Positions 1 through 12,816 of a DNA stretch of 43,500 nt are shown here, one piece after another; within the stretch, counting starts at the first letter, position 1, and each line of letters begins with the position of its first letter. The stretch comes from Chrysomallon squamiferum (taxonomy: Eukaryota > Mollusca > Gastropoda > Neomphalida > Peltospiridae). Location of the stretch: the NCBI GenBank assembly GCA_012295275.1, contig CM022665.1:10750476-10793975 (forward strand), given 5' to 3'. Made by a program: the position numbers and the translations under genes. Under the pieces are notes generated by a model. That model saw nothing but the letters and a program-made list of their open reading frames with translations, searched no databases and had not been told where the DNA came from.

Positions 1-220
1 TTATTTTTTATTTTATTTATTTATTTATTTTTTTTTTTTTATTTTTTTTTTTATTTTTTTTTTAAATCAGCTGTAAAATGTTGATAAATCTAATTTTGTC
101 TTGAACAAGTAGATAAAACCATTACCGTTGCAACTGCTTTATTTATTTATTTATAGTTTTTAAATTGTGCTTGAATTACTGATAATTTTTTTTTTCTATT
201 TTTCTTTTTTAATCTTGCAG

Positions 221-1317
221 ACAACAGGCTTTGTTCCATGTGTTGGCTGCTTACTCTGTTTATAACACAGAAGTTGGTTATTGCCAGGGGATGAGTGAGA
301 TAGCTGCTCTTTTACTAATGTACCTAAATGAAGAGGTAGTTCTAACTTACAATTATAGCATGGTTATTTATAAAACATATTTATTTATTTTACATGTAAT
401 TATGATAAGGATAAAGATTGTGTTAAATAAAAGGGTATGATGTACATTTAAAATTTTCAGATTATTTATTTATTTATTTTTGTTACTATTATTATGATTA
501 TTATTATTATTAATATTATTTGTTACTTATTTATTGGTAATGATTTTGTTTTTACTTTTATAATGTTATGTCTGTTAGATAATTGTTTCTCTCTTTTATT
601 TTAAATTTATTTTATTTAATATTAAGCATAAACATATTATTTATATGTTCTTTTTTCTGTTTCTCAATCTAAATACAAAAATTTAATGGTTATAATGTTT
701 TTGACTGAATTATTTATTTATTTATTGATTTATTTATTGATTTATATATTTTTAATTTGTTTTTTCAAAATCAATGTATTATTGTTATTATTATTATTAT
801 TATTTAATTTATGTTTTATATTTGCAGGAGGCATTTTGGGGACTGTCGCAGTTGTTTATTGATGAAAAGCACACTGTACATGGTGAGTTTGTTTTGCACT
901 GAATTATTTATAATGTTATCATTTACATTACAATCACATATTGTTCTGTTATCTCTGCACTAGAACATTACACCACGTTTTCTTCAGAAATAAGTGTTTT
1001 GTAAATGCACATCATCCTAAATTTATTTCATCAAAGCATGCATTGTCTATTTTAAATACTTGAAACATTAATTACATCTTTTTTTTGATGCAAGGCAGTT
1101 TTGTAAATGTGACTTTATAAATATGGAATTAGATAATGGTAGATGTTGTGGTTGTTTTTAGTGTTAGTGTTTTATTATTATTATTATTTTCAGAGAATTT
1201 ACTAAATATTAATTATTATCTACTTATTTATTTATATTACTATTATTACTATTGTACTTATTATTATTATTATTATTATTATTTACAACTGTAAAGATGA
1301 GCTGATAAATGTTTTCA

Positions 1318-1379
<62 letters not shown>

Positions 1380-4300
1380 CCTTCAGCTATGACCTGTAAA
1401 GGTTTAATCTAACAGCTATTACTTCCCTTTGACCAGGTGATGTGAAACTATTTTTTTAATAAACACTGGCTATTTTTTTCATACTGGTTGTCCATAAATT
1501 TATTTCATTTAACAAAATAATTTAAAATTAATATTTAGTGTTAGTCTTTTAAATGAGAATAGATAAAATATTAATTATTTATATATCTTGGGAAAAAAAC
1601 ACTAACAAAAATGCATTAAAAAATATTAAAACCAAACTGATTCTCAGATTTTTATTATTTCCAATATTTTCAGGCTTTTTCATTCCTGGCTTTCCCAAAC
1701 TAATGCGCTTCCAAGAGCATCATGATGTTGTCATCAAGAAGTTTATTTCCAAGACAAGACGACATTTGGTTTGTTGTTTTACATTTGTTATAACTAGTGT
1801 GAGAGTTGTTGTCTCTGTTGAGAATAAAACTTTGTCGAAATAGAGTTTAATTATAAAATTATGTAAATGTTTATCATCAGTTCCTGTTATTAGTTTAATA
1901 TTTTTTATATCTGCTTTTGATTAAATTTGATTTTATAAACAAATATTACCAAAACAGAGTGGCAATTTTAAAACAGTTCACATTTTTGTATGTGTGAAAC
2001 AGATTAGGTAGGTATGAATAGGTTTCTTCTTTTGTTCATTCACTCAGTAAAAACTATTTAAATATTTAAATATAGTTTTTTTAATACATTTTGTTATCCC
2101 CTAAAGATTTGCAATAATGTTTATAAAGTATATAGTTATGCTGCTTTATTCATATTCACAAAATTAAGAAACTAATTTTTTTATTTATTTTTTAAACAGG
2201 AAAAGAATGAAATTTATCCAGCTTTGTACACAATCAAGTGGTTTTTGCAGTGCTTCCTGGACAGGGTTAGATGATATTTTCATTTTCATTATCATTATCA
2301 TTATCATCATCATCATCATCATCATTATGTCGTATCCCATTGTTGGACAGAGGCCTCAGCTTGTTGTTACCATGTTTCTGTCATGTGTTATCTTCTGCCA
2401 GTTGATATTTTCCAGTACTCATCCCTTTCATCCTTCCATCATCTCACTGGTCTTTCTCTGCATTATTTCCCTTCATATAGTTTCCAAGTGACAAATCATA
2501 ATGTCCATCGGTTATTTCGTATTCTACTGACATACCCTGCCCATAATCATTTATATAACTTAACTGTTAGCTCAAATTGTTCAGATTAAGGAATTTTTTT
2601 TAATAAAAGCATTCACTTTTCCTCCCAGAGCAATGATTTTGAAAATGTACATTAAGCAAATATTGAAAATAAATTTAGGTTCAGTGATGTTCAGTTATCT
2701 GTGTGAACAAATATTTCTTGCTGTTTTGCACAACAGTTCTTCTGTATGTGCCAAGGGTACTATTTCCTCATGAAGTTAGACTAGGGTATCTGTTATGGCA
2801 TGTACTTCCTACTTCTGAACATGCAGTTTTCATGTCGGACACCTGAAAGATCTTACACAAAATGTGTTAGATATTGTTATTAAACACATACTGAGTCCTT
2901 TTTATAAGAAAAAATACCCAAAAGTAATTATTATTCAAACATAAAAGTTTAAGGTAAATATTATAAAATATTTAAAAATGTTTAGATTTTTTTTTAATTT
3001 GGTATGGTGCTGTATTTTGTAGACTCCATTTCATCTGACGTTACGACTGTGGGACATCTGGATGCTGGAAGGTGATCGTGTTCTCACAGCTATGGCTTAT
3101 TGCATCCTCAAACTTCATCGACGTACGTTTTAAAAAAAAAAAACCTCCACTTGGAGAAATTAAAAATATTGTAGAATAAAAGAAAACAAATTATGCTTCT
3201 GTTTTGCTTACAGTATGAACAATGAATAGATATGTGCTGAAAATGTATTAAAATAGAAATACAAAAATTTTATTAATTTGTAAAATAAAGATTTTTTTTT
3301 AGCATTTAACTGGTTAAGAGAAAAAAAATAAACCTGATGCTTTTAGTGTACAAATAAATATTAATGCTGTAAAATATCATTGTTACTGCTTTGTAAATAG
3401 CTAGTATTGGTAGAACCATAATGTTATAATCTATCTTGTGACTAGAATTTGTACGACCCCAAATCCAAATTACGTTATCTTTGACGCTAATATCTGAGAT
3501 GTAAAAAATGCAAAATCAGACATCTTTATATGTTTGTACATCTAACAATATTCTTTCAACACAAAAAAACACAGCACATATGGCTTTGAATTTTATTGAT
3601 ATCTAGTTCAGTTGACTGCAATTTTTTCTCTTGATCATGAAATATCCTTAAAAATTAATAAATTTTGATCAATTTTTTTTTAATATTGACCTGTTACAGA
3701 TTTTTTCATATACTGTGTTTAATCTGTTCAACATGTTTTTTGTTTTTTAACGATTCACTTGACTGTTTGATAAACATTTCCGTTAATTTTATTTTTAGGT
3801 CGCATTAATAAAATGCATGTAGATGATCTTCTGACATTCTTCCAGACAACATTAGAGAAAGACTTTGTGTATGATGACGATGCTGTGATAGAGCAATTAC
3901 AGATTTGCATGGAGGAATTGCGAAAAGGCCGAATGGATCTTCCACCAAAGCCTAAAATTAACGAAAGCCCAACACTTCCATTTGGACTGGACATTCAGCC
4001 CAGCATAGAGCAGATAGTTGGCAGGCGAACTGAGGAAACGATAGATGATCATTTTCGTCAGCAGCCTGTGCCTCGTTCAGGGAAAGCAGCGTATCTGAGA
4101 AAAAGACACCTCAATAACCTCAACAGTCCTGAACTCGGACACAGTTTGAGTGACACCCGGTCAGTGCATTCTAGTCGTTTGTCTGAATACTCCATAGATG
4201 ACCAGTCGTCAGCTTACGACACCGCTGCCAATTCTCGAATGTCTCTGGTAGACTACAGCCGCAGGACGTCCACGCCCAGTTCATGCACATCGTATGCTGA

Positions 4301-4931
4301 TGCATCTGAAGCAACAAGTTTGAATCTGACTTTGAGTCGGCAGCATTTGGAACAGTCAGAGGATGTTCATCTTGATGATTCGTTTAATCATACTGTAGAA
4401 TATGATCACATTGATCCTCCTCAGGCTTCTACTTCTGAGTTTCATCAGGTGCAGGAGCCATTACAAGCTGTGCAGATACTGAATGTTCACGTGGAACCGA
4501 TGGAAGCAGAAACTAAACCTCCGTCAGACACATCGGAATACGACAACCTTAATGGTGTCAACGGCATTGAAGAACGACAAGAAAGCAACTCAGGAGAATT
4601 GCCTCTCAAACTAAGCAACTCGACAGATTTTGGAAATGTTCGTAATAACATTCCGATGAGCAAGTCGGATGGATATGTGTCGGTCAGTAATGATAGTGAA
4701 ATGGTTGTGGTGAACGGGTTAGACGGCACTGTGACATCTCACATGAAGGTTGCAAGGACTGAGGATGAAATGAGTCATCTGCAGCATTCTGATTTGTCAT
4801 ACAGGCATTACGTAGATCAGCATAATGGATTTCAGATAGAGAAACAGTACACACATCAAGTCACTCAGTCCACTACAACCAGAACACGAACTGTGCACAG
4901 CAAACAGTACATAGAAACAGTTTTATTATGA
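221..4931 (+). CDS. USP6NL: USP6NL / RN-tre-like TBC-domain Rab GAP, 3' part (six exons)
   Basis: Rab GTPase-activating protein of the USP6NL (RN-tre) type; in vertebrates this family acts on endocytic Rabs and binds Eps8. Coding exons: 221-335, 828-882, 1674-1768, 2200-2265, 3023-3122 and 3799-4931. All junctions are AG/GT with consistent phase, giving 520 residues plus a split first codon. The first exon carries the glutamine-finger motif GYCQGM of TBC domains. Later exons give [27 protein letters not shown] and [18 protein letters not shown], which follow the RN-tre TBC domain closely. The last exon starts with the end of the TBC fold ([30 protein letters not shown]) and continues into a long Ser/Thr-rich, probably disordered tail. 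SLVDYSRR resembles an Eps8-binding PxxDY motif but lacks the proline. The arginine-finger part of the TBC domain lies upstream of the window, so the gene is 5'-partial here. Family assignment is from recalled sequence similarity and is strong. Confidence 0.93.
1320..1378. repeat. (CT)n then (TA)n microsatellite in a USP6NL intron
   Basis: CT run of about 46 bp followed by a short TA run, inside the intron between the exons at 828-882 and 1674-1768. Confidence 0.95.
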
Positions 4932-7559
4932 GAACATCTTTTAGAACATTTATTTCTTGTACTAAAACTAATTTTACATTTTTTATGAGAGGTTTTTCTC
5001 TTCTTTTTCACATTGTTATTATAAAACTGAAAACATAGGTGAGTTCTGAACAAAGAGAATTTCCATTTTTGCAGTTTTAGTAAGACTAACAGTTGTTAAA
5101 CTATTACAGTTCAAATTTATATATAATTGTGACATTTGAAACAAATGAAAACTTGATGCCTGTATGGTAGGAAAACTGAAGAAAGAATAGATGATCATTT
5201 CAATTGACTGCTAGCACAATCTTCTGGGAAAGCAGTGTACTTGAGAAAAAATTATGTGAATGATTCTGACTTGTGACACAGTTTGAGAGACAGATGACCT
5301 GATGTCTTATGACACTGCTACTCTCATTAAAGAACATGTCTGATAAACTGTTGGCACAGAATAGTGTTTAACTTCTGTGTGCTGATGATTATGACGTCTT
5401 TGAAACAGGCAGTGTTCTTCTTGATAATGCATTTCATCATTTTGAAACATGGGATCACATTGGTCCCTCACAGCCATTACAGGCTGTACAGACACTGAAT
5501 GTTCACTAGGAGTTCATGGAAATTTAAAAAGAAAAATCTGCAAAGAAGGGCTGAAGATGAAATTAGCTGACTTAATGTTAATCTAATTATCATACAGGCA
5601 TTATACTTAAATCAGCAGAATGGATTTCAGACAAAAAAAACGGTACTACACATACTGAAGTCACTTGGTCTACCCCAAACAACATAAAGGATGTTTATAT
5701 CTTGCACATATGTTCATATCTTTGCAATTTCATGAAGAATTTTATCTACTTTTTTCTTATTTTTTTTCCATTTTATTACATAACACTGAAAATCAAGGCA
5801 AGTACTAAATAAAAATAATTTTCATACTGGAATTTATATAATGTTGTGAACCTATTACAAATATATATATATATATATAAAGTGCTATAGATGTAGCTTA
5901 TCATTAGAAGTACAATATTTGCAGTGATTATTGTTTATTTCATTGTGGTATTTATATGTGTATATTTGTGAGGAAATGTTTTTTTGATGGCACTTAAAAA
6001 GTACAGTGATTCTCGTGAAATAAAGTGAATAATAGTAAATTCATGATGATTTAGTTTGCAATAGTTAGTCATACTCAGAAAAACCTAAAGTGTAAAATTT
6101 AAGTGGTCTCATAATTCTGCTGGGTGTTTTTTTGTTGGTTTTTTCCCCGTTTTTATTTTTATTTTTATTTGTTTTTTGTTTGTTGTCTTTTTGTCTGGTA
6201 AACAAAAACAGAAACATCTCAAATTTTATCCTATAATGCTGCTATTGAATTGAATTTTCAAGTTAATAACTGTCTGATTTTATTCTATAACATAATACTG
6301 AATACATAAGATGACAACAAATAGATAACTTTTAATGTGTATGGTTACTGTTTATCTCAAATGTATTATTGATATTTTACTACTGTACTAAAATTGTAAG
6401 ATGCTGATTAACATCTAATTTTGATCTATAATTTTACTACTAAATTGAATTAATAAGGGATAACAAATACATAACATTAATCTATATTCATAATACTGTT
6501 ACTTAATAAAAGGATAAATAACTAATTTTAACCTATGACTTTACAGTTCATATAAATTTCATGTTCAGTGACAATGATGTAGCTAACTGTTAGCTAAAAA
6601 AAATAGAAAAAAAGAAAAAAAAAACTTAGTTCAATTTTTCAAAATCAATTGTTCAGGCTGTATATATTTCTTAGGTAGCCAGATGTGTTTAAAACATATT
6701 AGCCACAAACTGATATGCTGTATATTTTGAAAGCCTGTAATACATAACTGAGTAGTGCAAATTGATTAGATGGCAATATATCTTGTGACTAGATCATTTA
6801 GAACTACCTATACATTTTTAATTTAATTTTTATACATTTGTGTGTTTGTGTATGTGTGTTTGTGTGTGTTTATTTGTGTGTATACATACATTCATCAAGT
6901 AGTATTACTGGTGTGTATTTTCTTCAGAAGAAATCTTTACATATTTCATGGAGTTTCTTTTTTAAAAAAACATAACGGGTTTGTATTTATCAGTGTCCAG
7001 CAGTCACAGTAAATTTTGTTGTCTACATTTTTCTGTGTTCTTGGTGCCAAGTATATGAAGAGTTGTGATCTGTGCATTACACTGTATAGCGTCTATTTAT
7101 TAAACTGTTGTACAAAATTGCTTGTGTTTATCACTAACCTGTATGTAGCATAATAAAACACACATCATACCAGCACACTGCCAGGATTAATATTAGATGC
7201 AGTATCTTATTTTATGTATAGTCACCTTGTTAAAAAAAGATTATCAAAGGCCTACCAAAACTCATTCTTAAATCGCCATTATTATGAGAATAAACCAAGT
7301 GTGCTAGTTGTTTTTTCACATGTGTACTCCTCTTCTGCGGCATGTTACAGGCGTGTGTGGGTTTTAGTTACATGCCTCAATTTTTCACCTCTTCTTTATT
7401 TAACTCATCATTTCAGTGGGATCTAGATCTAGTTTGATTTGTTAGGATAGTTATAAATGTTTTTTTAATCTTGGTTTTTAAAAATGTGAACTTTTATCAA
7501 CAAGTTATTTTAATAATTGTCAGTGTTACTAAGTTTGTGTTCCTGTCCGTACTAATAAA
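4932..7559 (+). other. Probable 3'UTR of the USP6NL-like gene
   Basis: AT-rich sequence after the TGA at 4929-4931 with no open exon. Candidate poly(A) signals (AATAAA) are seen at 5808-5813, 7152-7157 and 7554-7559. The last is followed within a few bases by a G/T- and T-rich stretch, as expected of a cleavage site, so the transcript may extend to about 7,580. Which signal is used cannot be told from sequence. The stretch includes the decayed exon copy at about 5,155-5,835. Confidence 0.4.
5155..5835 (+). pseudogene. Decayed tandem copy of the terminal USP6NL exon and 3'UTR start
   Basis: This stretch aligns in order with about 4,020-5,075, the last exon and the first part of the 3'UTR. Matching blocks include GATAGATGATCATTT (5186-5200, original 4040-4054), GGGAAAGCAG then TTGAGAAAAA (5226-5250), GACACAGTTTGAG (5275-5287), GATCACATTG and AGCCATTACA-GCTGT (5452-5490), CAGGCATTA (5596-5604) and AATGGATTTCAGA (5619-5631). 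The 3'UTR tail then matches as ACTGAAAA (5785-5792). The copy is about 680 bp against about 1,055 bp, so it has lost several blocks. It has in-frame stops (a TGA soon after IDDHF) and indels, so it does not code. It lies in the same orientation directly behind the parent. Confidence 0.8.
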
Positions 7560-7599
7560 GTGTTGTTTTTTTTGTGGGGTTTTTTTTGCAGTTTTGTTT

Positions 7600-10500
7600 T
7601 TGCTTGCTTCATAATCTGTTAATTAAAATGTATAATTGAATTTTGAAAAGATATGAATTATTTTATTTTTATTTAATAACTGTTCAATCTTTTCATTTTC
7701 TTATTCTACTTCTTCTTTTTTATTATTATTATTTAAAAAATAAAATAAATAAACGGCAAAAATGTTCAATAATTTTTTTTATAATAGTTCTGTGGACACA
7801 ACTGTGTAAAAGTTGTTACTGTTATTCTTATTATTAATTTATTATTTTTTATTTTGGAAGAGTGACTGCAGATACTGAAGTATAGTGTTCTTTTTTTTTA
7901 AATGTTTTTTTTGTTTTTTTTGTTTTTTGTCTCCAACATAGACATAACAAATGTGAAATACTTAGATTTGTAACTTTGTTATTGCTATGGACTGGTATGA
8001 TAAAAAAAACCTTGTACAAATTTGGATCCAAAACCTCATCCTGACCAAGAGAAAATGTAGGAAAGGCCTTGTACTTAATAACTCTTGTTTTAACTCAAAA
8101 AACAGTTTGGTTTTACAGTGAATAATTATCATTATTTTTTATTTCGAAGTATGCAGAAACTAAACCATTATTTAATCATTTATCATTTTGTTTAAAGGCT
8201 TTACAATAACATTTGTATTTAATCGTTATTTAATTTACTAAGTGGTTTCATAACAGTTTGGATTTTTTTAAATATAGTATTAAATGTTATTTTGTGTGCT
8301 GGTGCCAATTTATTGAGTTGTCACCCATTTTGAATAAAATAAAATCAGGTGATAGACAGTAAATTAATAATACAAGAAATTCTGAACCTTGTGTACTGTA
8401 GATATTAAATTAACAACTAATAACCATTTCACAAGTTTGTCACAAATATTGTGCATTTTTAAGTAAATTCTGTATATATTGAAATAACTAGTATATTCAG
8501 CAGACTAAAACATGTATATCTGGTTTCACTCAATCTTCAACATGTCTCTCTTTTTTTTCTATATATATATATATATATATATATCTAACAAGCCAAAGTG
8601 TACATTTTCATAAATAGTATAATTATAAATTTTGATATGTTCAAAATTTCCTACATTATCAGTGCAAAGTAAACCCTGTATTTGGTTTATTTGTGCTGGT
8701 CACAGAATAAACCATAAGTAAAATATATTTTAAAATGATTGTTGCTGTTTAGCAAAATACATTGTTATGATTGACTGAACTTTTTATAATGCACAATTAA
8801 ATTATATATATTATGTATAGTGCAGTCATTTTATACTTGTGAATTGTATTTTAAAATGTGTGTATTGATGTGAATTAAATGTCTTACAGTCTCCGTTAAA
8901 TTACCAGTGTTGTATGACAGTGTGGTATCACATAACATCATATTGTCATTTGATTTTGATTAGATTGGGAAAATGTCACAACTTTATTAAAAATTTTGGT
9001 TTCTGGCAACCATGTGCTTTCAGACCATTACATACAAACATTTTCACAAATAATATAAATAAAAATCTATAATTTGTATCATTGTCACATGGACCCCCAA
9101 ATGTGGTATTTTTGCCCTTGTCAAGGAAAGTTTTGGTTCAGAATATTTCGGAGTTTTATGATAACCAAAGCATGATTGTGCATGGGAACACTATCCTGTT
9201 ATTTATTGATAGACAAAATTGGCTTTATACCTACCAGTGTTTTCTTTCTAAATACTATACAATATCTTTATAAAATTAACACAATAGCTTATACTGGATC
9301 CCTATTAGGCAATTATAACTGTGAGTTAAAGTTCATGTAAAGCTATAGAAATCAAATTGCCATGGCACTGTTATGACACATTCTAATGATAGCTTGGGGT
9401 TATTAATTATTCAAGTATTTAGTTCAGTATTGTTATCTATAGAAAGAGAATATTGTTTTTTGTTACTCTGCAAAATGGCCTGTTGTAGAGCCATGAAGCA
9501 GTCAATGCAGTGCATGCAGTAGTCGTGCAGCCATAGTGCATCCAGTTTGCATTTTGTTGGTAGAACTATGCAAATATTAGCATTTGATGCACACTTAGCT
9601 TTTTAATAATGTCTTGATCTATGCATGTATGTGTGTTGTTTTTTTTAGTCTTACACAAATTTATACTCTTGAGTGTATTATTTACACAGTTATATTTTCT
9701 TTTTTTTTCTTTTTTTACATTATTGTAAAACTAATGAAAAGTGTTCATTAATTAGTGGTGTTTTTTTTTTTAATTTAATTTGGTTTTTTTTTTTTTTTTT
9801 TTTTTAAATATCACAAAGTATGTGTTCTTGTTACATGATTGTTGGTTATAGAAAATAATAGAATGCACTTTTTAACATTGCCATTTGTTAGTAAAAGTTC
9901 AGTCATGTTAACTGTTTCTAACAACTAATTTCTGATAATTAAAAAAGAAAAATGAAGATGTTGAAACTCATGAATTGTGTATTGTTTAGATTCATATTTA
10001 TAATTTTATTATACTGGATAAAACATATTTTGAAAACTAACATTTACTTCTGGTATTTATCTTGGTAATTAAACAAATTAGTGTGTTGAAACGTGTATGG
10101 TGTAGAGTTATATTTATAAATTTTATTCTGCTGGATAAACAGGGTCATACAGCATTAATTCAATAAATCATGTAAAATACAGTTAGAATGAGATTTTTGT
10201 TTTGATTTTATAATCATGCATACGGAAAATTATGTGCATGGAATGTACAAATATACATACAGCAATTGTAAATTTCAAAAATATATATCAAACATCTTGA
10301 TGATCAAGATACTGTTAACCTTAGCATAAATTTATTTTGTGTTTAATACTACTGTTTATAATACATACATAGTTATTAACTTCCATTGTTCCAGTACTTT
10401 CCAAAACATTTTTATTTTACTTCCATTAGTAATAACATTATTTACCTTTCTCTGAGAGTGTCTCAGTTTATCTTTGCCACAAATGATTACTGTGTAATTT

Positions 10501-12780
10501 GTATTGTCTGTTAACAGATTGGTATTCATTGTCTTGCTGGCCATTGCACTTATTATAAGCAGATTATACACCAGACTGTAATAAAACAGTGAATACACAC
10601 AATGTCTTTGTTATTCTCCTATAATTATATGTTACTTTGTTTTTCACATTCCAGTCAGTGCTGCACAGTGTACATATTGAAGAACTTGTCTGAAATAAGA
10701 AAAATCTAGACAAAGTGTACAATTCAAGAGTATGAAAAACTGCTAACAATAGTGATAAGATATATACAAGACTAGTTTACTTCCTTCTTTTATGTATCAG
10801 TTGGATCATCTTTCTGGTGTATGAAGTTGGAAATGTTTTAATTAATATTATTGTTACATAAGAAATGATTTATTCTGTAAAAAGGATCTCATCTGAAGAT
10901 TTTAATATTTTTAAAGTTAGGATGCATATCATGGAGATAATGAAGTAACATGTTCTTATAAGTTGTTCATTTTTGGATCACTTGGAATTTTAATGCTGAT
11001 GGTGTCCTTTAAAACAAGATGAAAAACAAAACAAAAAAACAAGAATTAAGCAATAAATTTTATTTTAAAAAGTATATGAAATACATGCACATGATAAATG
11101 TTAGAAAAAAACCCTAGAAAATGATAGAAAAAAAAGTTAACTGCTCATAATAAAATAAAAACTATTCAATAAGCTTATCTTGATTATATTTTACAGAATA
11201 TTAGAGAATATCTGAGTAGCACTAATCTATTTGCATAATTAAAATTATAATTTCAAAATTGATTTGCATAATTAAATCTATAATTCTACATAACCTGATG
11301 TATATATTTTTAGCACCGCTGAACTACTTGTTCCATTAAGATTACAAACTCATTTTAAAATAATAAAATATTATCAAAAGATTTCACATTTATTAAAATT
11401 AATATTAAAATGGAACAAAAACAGTAGAGCTAAAACAAAACTCCTTATAAAATGTATATGTGTTGACCTTAGAACATAGTACAGAATATGGTTCTAAGCA
11501 GCTAATGGATAAAAATATAAAAACAGCCTGGATACCAATAAAGAAATCTTAACACTATGTGGTTATAGTTAGGATTTTTCACAAGATAAAGTAATATATT
11601 TAATCTTCAGTTGGGAACAAACAAAAAATGAACAGAGATACAGAAATTAAATGTTCGTATTTAAATAAAAAAATGTTCTTGATTTCTAGCTCATCTGTAA
11701 ACACATAACAATATGCTAGTGTTTTGTTCTTTTAATAGATTTTTCTAAACACAGAAACCTAACTGTAACCCATGTCTTGAATTATCAAACCAAATGAAAA
11801 TAATGTAAGTATTATTAACTTGTGATACAGTAACAAAAACAAAAAAAGAACAAAACAGAGCCATCAAGAGGGTGTATAAAATGCTATATGTATAATATTC
11901 CTAATACATAAAAAAACTATTTTTGTAAAAGGAAATTATAAAAAATTAAGCAAGGTAATATCAAACAGTACAGATCAAGATGTAAAACATGATGTGATAA
12001 AATGAGCTACTAAACTGTTTCAAATTAAAACTTTCCAATAAAAAAAAAAAAATATTATGAATCAAATGAACAAAACATTAACAAAAACTGAATTCCATTT
12101 TAAGTTAGTTTAAAACATACTGATGTACTTTGCTATTGTACAATTTCCCTCCTGCATTATTATACAATTTTTTCTTTTTTTTCTTTTGTATAGCTGAACA
12201 ATATGCCCAATAGTAGTAATACAAAATTAAAACCTGGGCTATTATTTGTAATGTTGCATCCATAATAATATCCATTGTAACTATCCAAACTAAATTTACA
12301 ATTAGTATTAAATTACCTTCTTACACTTATTTGTTTTAAAAAAATAAATAAATAAATAAAAATTGTCACTGGCAAACATACCACAAAATGGAAAATATTT
12401 CCAAACCTCCATATAATAAATGCATTATATCTGTTATGGTAGTAACTTATAAAATGCTTCATTATATTTGTTGACATTTTTCTTCAGATAGACATATCAC
12501 ATCTTTCATATGATTTACAAAAGTAAAACCATTATCTGACAAAACATTTTAAGCCACGTTTGGATCGTGCAAGGCAATAGCAGTGAAAATATAACTTTCC
12601 AGATATATTTTTTACTTTACAATAATTCTCTGTCTAAACGCTCCATATAATTTTGCAAGATGTTATTGTTAACGAGTTGTCCTAAGTTTTATATATTTGC
12701 AGATTCAAATTATTATGATGGGTATTAAAACAACTATAATAAATAAAAATGCTACCTTTAAATACAGTAAAACTTTCCTT
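7600..12780. other. AT-rich interval between convergent genes; no gene seen
   Basis: Both strands are broken by frequent stops and only short chance ORFs occur. The right part is probably the 3'UTR of the minus-strand gene ending at 12,817. Minus-strand AATAAA signals (TTTATT on the + strand) occur at 11389-11394 and 11058-11063, but none is decisive. Simple sequence is limited to a (TA)n run at about 8,561-8,584 and poly-T runs near 9,760-9,805. Confidence 0.5.
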
Positions 12781-12816
12781 CATAAACAAGTGAAAATATC
12801 AACTGTGTAACAATCT

